IMG/VR virus record: IMGVR_UViG_3300001460_000048 | Coordinates: 43 to 22,249 of that record | DNA length: 22,207 nucleotides | Strand: one strand, 5' to 3' | Source: a virus | In this document: positions 14,944-22,207 of the stretch, piece after piece | Position numbering within the stretch: the stretch's first letter is position 1 | Layout: the number at the start of each line of letters is the position of its first letter | The notes under the pieces: model-generated | What the model was told of the DNA's origin: nothing | Seen by the model: the letters and a program-made list of their open reading frames with translations, nothing else | Database searches by the model: none | Program-made: the position numbers and the translations under genes

Positions 14944-15945
14944 TTAGAATGAAGCCGCAACAATTCGTCTGTTGTCTAGAACACCAAAGCCGTGCTCTGC
15001 CCAAGCGTAATACCCCTGTCTCTGAGAGCGGTGCATTGCAGCGTCAGGATGAACTTCAACTTCCATCTTAACAGGCATGATAAAGCTATCGTTAGAACCT
15101 TGGTCTAGACCGATAACTAGCTCAACGTCATTGGTGAATAGACTTCCACCTAGATCGTTAATAAAGTAAGACTGGTATTCTTGCTGAGTACCAAACTCGA
15201 AAACGTCGTGAAGATTGACACCGTAAATACGTGTCAAAGAAGCGGCATCGTCACCAGCTTGATAAATCTCTCTACGAGTTACTTCATCAACTTGGTCAAC
15301 ACCCCAGTTTCTAATATCTTCGATGCCTTCTGGAGACATGTAAATATCAGAAAGTCTTCCGTTAGCAGTAACACTGTTACCACCACCGTTACGTCGCATA
15401 ACAGTTTTCATCAAGCTGATAAGTCTCTTGGTGAATTGACCTTCAGCAGCGTCACCGTCATAAACAAGAACGTTTCTATCAACAGCAGCACTCAAAAGTG
15501 TGTGCCATCCGTCATCATTGGTTTTCTTTACGAAAGAAGCTTCTAGAGCTTGCATAGCTCTCGCAACAACTCCCCACTTTGCTTCTCGTGCATACTTGAG
15601 CAAGAAATCAATCGAGCTAGTAATTCCGAAAGTGTTGATCATTACGTAGTCACCTTCAACGTGACGCTCTGGAATTCTGCCATTTCCAGGATTTGTGTAA
15701 GCAACGTGCTCACCTTCTGTTCCCGGGGCAATCAAATCCAAAGGATACTCAGTTGAAGCACCCGGCTCAAGAGGGTCTTTCTCGAAAATAGGCGAAACGA
15801 TATCGCCAGATAAAACACCTTTACGAAGAGGTGTAGTTAGTGCCTCGGCAAGCTCTAGTTGAGCAGCGTGAGCGACATCAATCTTAGTACTACCTGAATC
15901 TTTAAGCAATGCTAAAAACTCAGGAGATGGTTTTTTGTTAGACAT
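14944..15945 (-). CDS. Major capsid protein, HK97-fold type, 333 residues
   Basis: It forms the icosahedral shell. The size, the place after the protease/scaffold and decoration genes, and the sequence layout fit an HK97-type capsid protein: an N-terminal helical part (PEFLALLKDSGSTKIDVAHAAQLELAEAL), an extended loop (DPLEPGASTEYPLDLIAPGTEG), a long spine-like helix (WGVVARAMQALEASFVKKTNDDG), and a C-terminal domain ending MHRSQRQGYYAWAEHGFGVLDNRRIV. No long cleavable delta domain is evident, which agrees with a separate scaffold. AGGAG lies 9 bases from the ATG. A strong terminator lies directly downstream. I have no direct sequence match to a named capsid, so the call rests on layout and place. 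Confidence 0.88.
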   Translation of the reverse strand: MSNKKPSPEFLALLKDSGSTKIDVAHAAQLELAEALTTPLRKGVLSGDIVSPIFEKDPLEPGASTEYPLDLIAPGTEGEHVAYTNPGNGRIPERHVEGDYVMINTFGITSSIDFLLKYAREAKWGVVARAMQALEASFVKKTNDDGWHTLLSAAVDRNVLVYDGDAAEGQFTKRLISLMKTVMRRNGGGNSVTANGRLSDIYMSPEGIEDIRNWGVDQVDEVTRREIYQAGDDAASLTRIYGVNLHDVFEFGTQQEYQSYFINDLGGSLFTNDVELVIGLDQGSNDSFIMPVKMEVEVHPDAAMHRSQRQGYYAWAEHGFGVLDNRRIVAASF

Positions 15946-15963
15946 TAAATCGTTCTCCTGTTA

Positions 15964-16455
15964 TTATAGATTAGTGTTTGGAAGGTCTACGTAAAGTTTA
16001 GCGTAGCCATCTTCGTCAGCACCGCTTAGAAATTTACCGACAACTAGCTTTGAGCCATCTGCGTCTGTATCATCACTTGAAACATCAGCAATAGCAACGT
16101 TTCCACTATGAGCCAAGAACGCAGTTTCTCCACCAGAAGGTAAAGTACCTTGGATGTTATTAGTTACAACATAACCTTTTCTTAGCAAGGTGACTTTTCC
16201 ACCTTTTTGAACTTCATCTTTATGTTGATTAAGATGTTGTCTAGTAAGGTCAATGTTTACCATGTCGTTGATTAGAAGACCTACAGGAACAGCACCGGAT
16301 GGTACAGTCTTATAAGTAACTAGAGCAGCACCGTTGTCCATAGAAGCACCAGAACCAGCAGTGCTTTGCGAAGCAACGCCACCTCTTGTGGCAACTTCGT
16401 TCATGAAGTTAGAGATGTCAGTATCTAGTGTACTTCTGTCTGTTTTAAGAGCCAT
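15964..16455 (-). CDS. Capsid decoration/stabilisation-type protein, 163 residues
   Basis: It lies between the protease/scaffold and capsid genes, the usual place for head decoration proteins. A variable N-terminal helix (RSTLDTDISNFMNEVATRGG) is followed by a beta-rich part: VPVGLLINDMVNIDLTR, KGGKVTLLRKGYVVTN, GETAFLAHSGNVAIAD and LVVGKFLSGADEDGYAKLYVDL. The pattern of a Gly-Gly turn, a VTLLRKG strand and a final VGxFLSxxDEDGYAKLxVDL fits small barrel proteins that bind capsomer symmetry axes. It is probably made in large amounts with the capsid protein from the same transcript. GGAG overlaps the end of the upstream gene, 8 bases from the ATG. Confidence 0.72.
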   Translation of the reverse strand: MALKTDRSTLDTDISNFMNEVATRGGVASQSTAGSGASMDNGAALVTYKTVPSGAVPVGLLINDMVNIDLTRQHLNQHKDEVQKGGKVTLLRKGYVVTNNIQGTLPSGGETAFLAHSGNVAIADVSSDDTDADGSKLVVGKFLSGADEDGYAKLYVDLPNTNL

Positions 16456-16458
16456 TGA

Positions 16459-17166
16459 TTATTCTCCCTCTTTTAGATTTTGAGTTGATTTTAATACGCT
16501 TGTTTCAAACCAGTTTGAAGCGTAAGCTCTTAGTGCATCTGCTTCTTCTTCTTGGTTATCTAGGTTTTGCAAGGAAGCTTCTGAGCTTTCAACAGCTTCA
16601 GCTTCTACGTCAAGAGCCTCTTCTTCGTCAGAAGCTTTGCTCTTATCGTCTTCGTCTTCCTTGTCTTCGTCTTCTTTTTTCTCTTCCACTTTCTTCTTGA
16701 TGAAATCAGGCATTTCGGCCTTCTTTTTCATTGTTGCAACGATGTTTTCAAAAATTTCTTCTGAAACATCTTCAAATGTTGCAATAGTAGCTTCGCAGTC
16801 TTCATCGCTGAATCCGATTTCGCTAAGTTGGGCTTTACGCTTCATCATAGCTTCTTTCTTTTTCATAGTTGCGAGTTTCTTGTCTTTTTCCATCATTGCT
16901 TCTTCTTTGTCTTTAAGCTCTTCTTCTTTTTTAGCCAAAGACTCGTTCAAGCTCTCAATCGAGGACTTAAACTCTTCTGCTTGCTCAGTAGCTTTTGCGA
17001 CTTCTTCTTGCTTTTCGGCAAGGGAAGATTCCAAGTTAGAAATCTGTGATTCAAACTCAGCTTTTTGCTCTGCTACTACTTTCTCTTTAAGGGCTTCATT
17101 AGCAACTTTTGCTTCCGATAGCTCCTGTTTAAGAATTGAGACTTGATTCTCTAATTCAGTTGACAT
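16459..17166 (-). CDS. Nested scaffold product from an internal in-frame start (candidate), 235 residues
   Basis: The ATG at 17166 (Met270 of the long protein) begins MSTELENQVSILKQEL, the first turn of the coiled-coil domain. It is preceded by AAGGAG at 9 bases spacing, as good as the sites of real genes in the window. The Shine-Dalgarno bases code IKESYD, a spacer between protease and scaffold. This mirrors lambda, where Nu3 scaffold is made from a nested start inside the C protease gene. The nested product would give scaffold in excess over protease. The sequence signal is direct; its use is inferred. Confidence 0.55.
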   Translation of the reverse strand: MSTELENQVSILKQELSEAKVANEALKEKVVAEQKAEFESQISNLESSLAEKQEEVAKATEQAEEFKSSIESLNESLAKKEEELKDKEEAMMEKDKKLATMKKKEAMMKRKAQLSEIGFSDEDCEATIATFEDVSEEIFENIVATMKKKAEMPDFIKKKVEEKKEDEDKEDEDDKSKASDEEEALDVEAEAVESSEASLQNLDNQEEEADALRAYASNWFETSVLKSTQNLKEGE

Positions 17167-17973
17167 GTCGTAACTCTCCTTAATCGAGGATGTTGTTAAA
17201 ATAATTGATTTGGACTGACTAAAAGATTCATTGCTAAGTATTAGACTTTCAGGATTGGCAGGGTTTGAAACTAAGCCTTTACCAGAGAACGATAAGTTTC
17301 GTAACATTCTGCCAACTCTATAGTTGTTATACTCTCCTTCGCCGCCATAGGCTCTTAAATGTTTAGTTAAAAACGCTGAAGCCTCATTCCGCTCCAAGAT
17401 GGACTTTTCTCCATCTGGACCTATCATAGCGTAGTCAAAAGCTGGAAATAAACATTCCATAGAAACGAACCACTTACCTTCCTCGATCTCGGAAATGATT
17501 TTACTCATCCTAGACCTTTGCTCCAAATCACTCCACTCTTTATAAATAACGGCTTTTGTGAGAATGTCGAAATCTTCAGGTAGATCATCTTCACTTTGAA
17601 TTTCCATACCTAACTTATCTACCACTCTATTGCCGGTTATATGTCCAATGATATCTTTTTCATTGTGCATAAAATTAAAAGGCTTGTCTTCGGGCGTTTC
17701 CCTAGCAAGCCATAGTTCTTTTCGGTCGAAAACATCATCATTCTTGTTCCAGCCAGTACTAACTAGCACGGACTCAAGATTGTATAAGTCAAATTGACCT
17801 TCATTGCCAGCCATACTACAGCCAATTTTTTGAAGTTCGTTATCAGTTAAAGATTTTAACTCAGGGAAAAGAACCTCAGATGTTTTTGCTATAGACTGGC
17901 AATATATAGAATTATTAGAAATCTGATCAGCTATGCCGTCAGATATTTCTTGATCGTATATATTTATATTCAT
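16459..17973 (-). CDS. Prohead protease fused to scaffold protein, 504 residues
   Basis: The N-terminal part is a prohead maturation protease and the C-terminal part a scaffold. The start at 17973 has GGAG 9 bases upstream; the ATG at 17988 overlaps that GGAG and lacks its own site, so I reject it. Protease signs are FNFMHNEKDIIGH (His103), FVSMECLF (Ser171) and the closing GLVSNPANPES (about 234-244), typical of the S78/U35-type His/Ser proteases. Residues 270-395 are a charged coiled coil (ELENQVSILKQELSEAK, then EEVAKATEQAEEF). Residues about 430-475 are very acidic (KKEDEDKEDEDDKS), and the C-terminus is helical with few aromatic residues. By family knowledge the protease removes the scaffold and itself after assembly. 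An internal start at residue 270 could make scaffold alone. It has its own promoter-like motif upstream. Confidence 0.9.
   Translation of the reverse strand: MNINIYDQEISDGIADQISNNSIYCQSIAKTSEVLFPELKSLTDNELQKIGCSMAGNEGQFDLYNLESVLVSTGWNKNDDVFDRKELWLARETPEDKPFNFMHNEKDIIGHITGNRVVDKLGMEIQSEDDLPEDFDILTKAVIYKEWSDLEQRSRMSKIISEIEEGKWFVSMECLFPAFDYAMIGPDGEKSILERNEASAFLTKHLRAYGGEGEYNNYRVGRMLRNLSFSGKGLVSNPANPESLILSNESFSQSKSIILTTSSIKESYDMSTELENQVSILKQELSEAKVANEALKEKVVAEQKAEFESQISNLESSLAEKQEEVAKATEQAEEFKSSIESLNESLAKKEEELKDKEEAMMEKDKKLATMKKKEAMMKRKAQLSEIGFSDEDCEATIATFEDVSEEIFENIVATMKKKAEMPDFIKKKVEEKKEDEDKEDEDDKSKASDEEEALDVEAEAVESSEASLQNLDNQEEEADALRAYASNWFETSVLKSTQNLKEGE
17174..17181 (-). promoter_or_regulatory. 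Internal ribosome binding site of the nested scaffold start
   Basis: The minus strand reads TTAAGGAGAGTTACGACATG; AAGGAG is 9 bases from the ATG. It lies exactly at the protease/scaffold boundary. Confidence 0.6.
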
Positions 17974-17995
17974 ATTTGTTTTCTCCATATGTGAT

Positions 17996-18005
17996 ATTAC
18001 ACAAA
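17996..18005 (-). promoter_or_regulatory. Promoter-like motif TTTGTGTAAT (copy B) upstream of the protease/scaffold gene
   Basis: TTTGTGTAATATCACA lies in the gap after the portal stop, 41 bases beyond it, and 22 bases before the ATG at 17973. It would drive the protease-scaffold, decoration and capsid genes up to the terminator at 14884. Confidence 0.6.
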
Positions 18006-18046
18006 AAAATAAATTTGTGGGTTATTTTAAGGAAAAATGGAATCCT

Positions 18047-20158
18047 TTACAATTCTGCTACGTCCAAACAGAAAGCCTCTGAGTTTATAAGTCTCAACTC
18101 TTCAATCTTAGGATTTCTATTAAACGCATTTTTGAAGTCAAAGATCATAGCTTTTACATTGCTCTGAAACTCTTCGCTTGGAGTATTACCAGAGTTTATC
18201 AACTCCTGTATGACAATTTCAGATATTGGCATCATTGGTCGCATACCTGTAAATATACACAATTTGAAGTACTCTAGCTGATCCACCTCGGACTTGGTGA
18301 GAGACCTAGCTGTAGACTTTGAGAATTTAGCTAACGCTATAGGGGTAACAATTTTTGATATCTCTTCTTGAGCTTTAACACCCCAGAGGCAAATTGTTGA
18401 CCTAGAAGCCTCCCCACTTCTTGGCAATACTACCTTTTCTTTTCTCTTTTGTTTATCTCGCGAGTTTTTAGGTCTTCCATTTTGGCCTTCTGGCTCATAT
18501 TTGTCGTTAGGAGCTTTAGACGATGGATTGCTAGATTTAGGCTCTGAATACGGTAAATTCAATTCCTCTAAGAAAACTTTCGTGTCTAGCTGATCTTTAG
18601 TTAACGCCAACTTAGCTATGTCATCTTTGTGCTGAGGATTGTAATACGGGCCAGCTTTTGGTGGCTTTGATTTTCCATCGCCTCTGTCTTTTTCTTCTCT
18701 TTTCACTCTAACCTTTTCTATACTTGGAATTTCACCAAATCTTTCTAGTATTGTTTCATCCGAAATTAAGCCTCTATCATTTAATTTAATGTAAAGCTCT
18801 TTCTGAGTTGACTCATCTGATAGAACTATTTCATCAAATTTTATAACGGCTGGAAGCCTAAAGCCCATAGCCTGCCTGACCATCTCAAGCTCTTTCCTCC
18901 AAAATCCAGAAATTATATCTCTACCGTACTCTAATCTTTCCACTAGAGTTTTAAGTGAAACAAAGTTATTGCTATAACCACCGCTAGTACTAGCACCCGT
19001 TAAAGTTGGCGGGATGCCCAATCCTGCGTATATACTTGTTAAAACAGGTTGATACTTAGCCTCTCCAAGAAACTTGTAAACTTGAGAGTTAGACTCTTTA
19101 AATTGAAGCTCTGGCCCCCAAACGAAATCCATAGTACCGCCACCAACATGACCAGCTAATTGATTTCTAAGTCTTTTTGTTGCGGCAGCAGTTGGAATGA
19201 TCTTGTGATCTAGGCTACCGAGAGTCCAAAGCCTTACGTTAGATATGGCACCATCAAGTGCTGCAATATCTGCTAGCTTCATTTTTTCAAGCATGATAAT
19301 GTCGTCCAATATGGCGTATACCATTGGGTTTGCCCAAGCCATCCAGTCGTCTTTTTTGTAAAAGTACATACCAACATCACTTAGCGGTATCTGTCTTTTG
19401 CCGCCCTCTAACGCGGATTTTACGTCCGGTGGAAAAATATTCTTGATACTATCGTTAGTCCTGATAGACTCCATCATAGCTTGATGAGTTAGGTCGTTTA
19501 TATTAAGAACGTAGCTTGGGCCATTGCCACTAAGCCTGCTTGAATTATTTGCTATGTCGATAGCCAAAGGATTTAAAAATTCATAAGACCAAGGTATTAC
19601 ATTTTTAGCGTAATTTTTATTTTGAACATTTACAAAGTTATCGGCAGTAGCCCTTCTTAAAGAATCAGAGGTCTTTTTATTTACCTTTGTCACATTTCTT
19701 CTTACTGGCACATTACCGCAACGATAAAGGTAATTTAGAAATCTTTCAGACCTTTCAATTCCATTTACTTGCTTAAACCAAGTTCTGTAGAATTTCTCAA
19801 TAGTTTTATTTGGGTGATATATATTCAAACCCTGAGAGGAAAAGTCACTCATCAAATCAATAACATTTCTAATTATACCAACTTTGTCATAAGCGGACAT
19901 GCACTGCTTTATGATTCTTTTCTGTCTTTTGGATATAGATTCGCCGGGGCGAAAGTAGTCGTAATCTGACCTCAAAAATCCAGTTCTTACGGATGTATTA
20001 GGCTCTATGTCTAAATAGCTAGTCCTTTGCCTGCTTCCGTAAGCCTGAGCCTTTTCCATTGGCCCGTAATCTTCTCCGACGTTACCAGAAAAAGCATCTT
20101 GCCTTTCATCTTCGCTGGCCCAAGTCTTGTACATTACAACTTCTTTTTTGTCTGACAT
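18047..20158 (-). CDS. Portal protein with a C-terminal extension, 703 residues
   Basis: The portal is the dodecameric ring through which DNA enters and leaves the capsid. The start at 20158 has GGAG at 6 bases; the ATG at 20164 touches the GGAG and is unlikely. The portal core is about residues 75-480: ISKRQKRIIKQCMSAYDKVGIIRNVIDLMSDFSSQGL (helical, domain entry), DWMAWANPMVYAILDDIIMLEKMKLADIAALDG, then the typical LGIPPTLTGASTSGGYSNNFVSLKTLVERLEYGRDIISGFWRKELEMV read in pieces, with a crown-like end. Residues 485-580 are basic and disordered (KREEKDRGDGKSKPP, KNSRDKQKRKEKVV). A further helical domain of about 120 residues (581-703) follows. Portals are often about 400-550 residues, so this tail is extra. 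It precedes the protease gene and follows the terminase, as expected. Confidence 0.9.
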   Translation of the reverse strand: MSDKKEVVMYKTWASEDERQDAFSGNVGEDYGPMEKAQAYGSRQRTSYLDIEPNTSVRTGFLRSDYDYFRPGESISKRQKRIIKQCMSAYDKVGIIRNVIDLMSDFSSQGLNIYHPNKTIEKFYRTWFKQVNGIERSERFLNYLYRCGNVPVRRNVTKVNKKTSDSLRRATADNFVNVQNKNYAKNVIPWSYEFLNPLAIDIANNSSRLSGNGPSYVLNINDLTHQAMMESIRTNDSIKNIFPPDVKSALEGGKRQIPLSDVGMYFYKKDDWMAWANPMVYAILDDIIMLEKMKLADIAALDGAISNVRLWTLGSLDHKIIPTAAATKRLRNQLAGHVGGGTMDFVWGPELQFKESNSQVYKFLGEAKYQPVLTSIYAGLGIPPTLTGASTSGGYSNNFVSLKTLVERLEYGRDIISGFWRKELEMVRQAMGFRLPAVIKFDEIVLSDESTQKELYIKLNDRGLISDETILERFGEIPSIEKVRVKREEKDRGDGKSKPPKAGPYYNPQHKDDIAKLALTKDQLDTKVFLEELNLPYSEPKSSNPSSKAPNDKYEPEGQNGRPKNSRDKQKRKEKVVLPRSGEASRSTICLWGVKAQEEISKIVTPIALAKFSKSTARSLTKSEVDQLEYFKLCIFTGMRPMMPISEIVIQELINSGNTPSEEFQSNVKAMIFDFKNAFNRNPKIEELRLINSEAFCLDVAEL

Positions 20159-20210
20159 CAACATCTCCGTTTAATAGTAATGGCAATGGTATTGCTTTCA
20201 ATTCAATACA

Positions 20211-20220
20211 TATACACAAA
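20211..20220 (-). promoter_or_regulatory. Promoter-like motif TTTGTGTATA (copy A) upstream of the portal gene
   Basis: TTTGTGTATATGTATT begins at the base right after the TAG of the terminase gene and lies about 52 bases before the portal ATG at 20158. Between them a small GCAAT/ATTGC stem-loop (20183-20195) could form. Confidence 0.6.
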
Positions 20221-22203
20221 CTACTCCCAATTGTTGATTTTTTCAGTAAACCAGTTTGGACCATGATATAACTTCTCTTTTTCAAAGTTTGATTGAGAAT
20301 CAACGACAGCAAATCCACCTTGGGTCATATGGTCTACCATAACCTTTTCAGTGGATACTGACCTAGCGGACATATTAGCCATGATCAAAGACGAATACCT
20401 ATCTTTTCTCATTCTGTTTTTCTTTCCTGCTGCAACCTTAACTTCTGGAGTGTCCCATCTTTCACGACCTGTTGAAGTTTGAGTCATAACAATCATTGAA
20501 AGCTCGTCTTTTAATTCCTCTATTTCCATAACGCAGTCTTCAAGTGTGTCATAAACCCTACCAGTGGCATTGTCTTCTTCTGCCGAAAGCCCCAAACTAA
20601 CAGAGTCAAAGTATGGAAATAACACTCTTCTGTCTTCAAAGTCTTTTCTTAGGCCGTGATTAGCCTCAGCTAACCAACCAGCGTTTGCAAACTGACACAT
20701 TTTCAAAATATGCAAGCCGGGATGGTCGTCAGTGTCAGCTTCTTTGTCTTCGTTTATTACCGGCCAAATAGGTAGCTCTCCACTGCCTATCTTGTCTTTG
20801 TCGTGAAGAGCCTCCATTACCGCGATGCCGCCACCTTGTGCATCTAGGGCTATCTCGGAACATGGGAAAACTTTCATTAGCTGTCTTATTTTTTTAGCAC
20901 AGTATGAGTAAAAATCGTCCTCATCCACTATTTTCATTTTTAGCTTGTCTTTGTGTTGCTGTCTGTTTGTAGTCCAGCAATGAACAACTTTTCTATGGTC
21001 TGGATTTACTTCCAGTACAACTATACTGAAGTTATCAACCTCTGAAGCTGGATCAACACCATAAACGTATTTTTTGCTTGAGCTACCTCTCAGTTGAGAT
21101 TCAAAGAAAACGTCTCCAGACAGGTGTTTTATTGGGTTTTCCTTAGATGTCGTACATGACTCGATCAAAGACCTTTTGAAGAACCCTTGACTGTCTGTTG
21201 TAAAACAAGCACCGTACTCCATATTGTATATACCAGAGTGAATTGTCGCTTTTGCCCTAGCTACCTGACCCTCATCCATGAATCCATCAGCTAATTTCTC
21301 TACTGGTATCCTTATAACTGAGTACTCACTCCAATCAAAATCTTCTGGTGGCTCATTACCAAAAACCTCTTTTAGTTTAGACCTAGAGCCTCTACTTTTT
21401 ACGATGGCACTGTAGCGTCTCCAGTAATCAGCAAAATGATTAAAGTCGTAATAAGCTGTACCAGACAGCACAATCTGGTTTGACTTTTCTTGAATTCCAT
21501 TGATTTCTTCTTTAAGTTCGATTCCTAGCTGTTTAGCTCTTTTTGCTTTAGCTTTGCTTTTAACCTTTTCTATAGGCGATGACGCAACGATAGCAAAACC
21601 AGCAACAACATTTTCAAAAATCTCTCTAGGAATAGACGCAAATTCATCTGCTATAATATCATTAGCACGCTGACCACGAATCTTGCTGCCGTCACCTAGA
21701 GGTAAGCAGGTTATAGTGCTTTGATTAATGTGCATAACACATCTGTCAACATCTCTTCTTGGGCCACTTTTGCTGTCACATAAATCTCTCAAGACTGGTG
21801 CATTTTTCCAGATAGTATCCATATACTCAAACAAAACCTTGGACTGCCTAAAGGCCGCACCCACAATAATTATTTTCCTTCTAGGCATAAACAATGCCCG
21901 CAATAACGGATAAACAGAAAGCAAGAACGACTTACCCATACCACGAGTACCAATCAATAATGGAAACTTTCTATTCCACAACTCTTCTAGGGTAAGTGCT
22001 TGAAATGGGGATATTTCAATATTTAGTATGTATTTACAAGCGAAAGAAAAATACTGGGGTTGCATCATCAACCAAGCAACCCGCTCTAACAATTCCTCTC
22101 TATCATTACAGTCGGATATAAATGTCATAGGATTGAAAATAGTTGACTCGTCTACGTCTATCCCCAACCAAGCATCTTCTAATTTTTGCAAGTCTGTTAT
22201 CAT
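20221..22203 (-). CDS. terL: Terminase large subunit (packaging ATPase and nuclease), 660 residues
   Basis: It docks on the portal, uses ATP to drive DNA into the prohead, and cuts the concatemer. The ATPase domain has Walker A GTRGMGKS (85-92), a hydrophobic strand to Walker B DIIADEF with Asp186-Glu187, and the coupling motif LSGTA (246-250). The nuclease domain shows the three acidic residues of an RNase H-like fold: Asp384 in YGVDPA, Asp454 in IALDAQGGG and Asp601 in RKDRYSSL. The length is in the usual large-terminase range. The start is the first ATG in the window, four bases from the right edge, so a longer N-terminus upstream cannot be excluded, although the helical beginning (LQKLEDAWLGID) looks natural. 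A small terminase gene, if present, would be upstream, outside the window. Confidence 0.95.
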   Translation of the reverse strand: MITDLQKLEDAWLGIDVDESTIFNPMTFISDCNDREELLERVAWLMMQPQYFSFACKYILNIEISPFQALTLEELWNRKFPLLIGTRGMGKSFLLSVYPLLRALFMPRRKIIIVGAAFRQSKVLFEYMDTIWKNAPVLRDLCDSKSGPRRDVDRCVMHINQSTITCLPLGDGSKIRGQRANDIIADEFASIPREIFENVVAGFAIVASSPIEKVKSKAKAKRAKQLGIELKEEINGIQEKSNQIVLSGTAYYDFNHFADYWRRYSAIVKSRGSRSKLKEVFGNEPPEDFDWSEYSVIRIPVEKLADGFMDEGQVARAKATIHSGIYNMEYGACFTTDSQGFFKRSLIESCTTSKENPIKHLSGDVFFESQLRGSSSKKYVYGVDPASEVDNFSIVVLEVNPDHRKVVHCWTTNRQQHKDKLKMKIVDEDDFYSYCAKKIRQLMKVFPCSEIALDAQGGGIAVMEALHDKDKIGSGELPIWPVINEDKEADTDDHPGLHILKMCQFANAGWLAEANHGLRKDFEDRRVLFPYFDSVSLGLSAEEDNATGRVYDTLEDCVMEIEELKDELSMIVMTQTSTGRERWDTPEVKVAAGKKNRMRKDRYSSLIMANMSARSVSTEKVMVDHMTQGGFAVVDSQSNFEKEKLYHGPNWFTEKINNWE

Positions 22204-22207
22204 TCGT

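Noticed and set aside
15691-15700. TTTGTGTAA on the plus strand inside the capsid gene
   Set aside because: It is on the non-coding strand with no plus-strand gene after it; a chance match.
16455-17146. Plus-strand open frames (81 and 169 residues) opposite the scaffold
   Set aside because: They are Ser/Phe-rich antisense shadows of the Lys/Glu-rich coiled coil.
18010-18050. AAGGA/TCCTT inverted repeat after the portal gene
   Set aside because: The stem is only 5 bp with an AT-rich loop and no U-tract; too weak to call a terminator.
18254-18262. TTGTGTATA on the minus strand inside the portal gene
   Set aside because: It codes part of KLCIF in the portal C-terminus, does not precede a gene start, and about one chance match is expected. 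It is kept apart from the six intergenic copies.
20106-20318. Minus-strand 70-residue open frame across the terminase-portal gap
   Set aside because: It overlaps both genes in another frame, with no ribosome binding site and no recognisable pattern.

Overview
The window is a phage (or prophage) virion-structure region. Every gene I can support reads on the minus strand, so the order runs from the right end to the left: large terminase, portal, prohead protease with scaffold, a decoration-type head protein, major capsid protein, a small repeat protein, a 2,084-residue fibre, a run of small neck/connector genes, tail tube, three genes in the tail-chaperone position, and the start of a tape measure protein cut by the left edge. 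This is the standard order of a tailed (Caudoviricetes) late region. The terminase and protease carry recognisable motifs. No sheath gene is visible before the tail tube, which favours siphovirus morphology, although baseplate genes would lie outside the window. Base composition is AT-rich (about 40% GC by eye) and most genes have a clear AAGGAG-type ribosome binding site, so a host that uses Shine-Dalgarno initiation is likely. The fibre's N-terminal domain and its DGSID/EGDLLYH-type modules resemble those I know from marine phage fibres. That is only a weak hint at an aquatic source, and I do not name a host.

Right part (22203 to 14944), packaging and head. Terminase and portal are followed by one gene that joins a serine-type prohead protease to a coiled-coil scaffold. 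An in-frame start with a strong ribosome binding site lies exactly at the domain boundary, so the scaffold can probably also be made alone, as with lambda C/Nu3. The decoration and major capsid genes follow, and then a strong intrinsic terminator.

Middle (14829 to 8288), fibre cassette. A 94-residue protein with five tandem decapeptide repeats precedes the giant fibre. The fibre has a virion-anchoring N-terminus, a YadA-like repeat region, four exact-length 465-bp repeats in an A-B-A-B pattern, 42-bp tandem units and a C-terminal S74 intramolecular chaperone. The pair is bounded by the terminator on one side and by promoter-like motifs on both sides.

Left part (8241 to 1), neck and tail. Small genes of the head-tail interface (one with a four-cysteine, zinc-type motif) lead to the tail tube. 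Two long proteins that share a paralogous domain flank a 119-residue protein in the tail-chaperone slot, and a TP901-type tape measure protein follows.

The main unexplained signal is a motif, TTTGTGTAWW, repeated in six gaps between genes. It usually lies directly after a stop codon and divides the region into units that match functional modules. I read it as a candidate phage-specific late promoter. All of the window except short gaps is coding. The longest gaps are about 114 bp (14830-14943), 73 bp (18-kb gap after the portal), 72 bp (1226-1297) and 64 bp (4682-4745). No tRNA, CRISPR array, insertion sequence or plus-strand gene was found.
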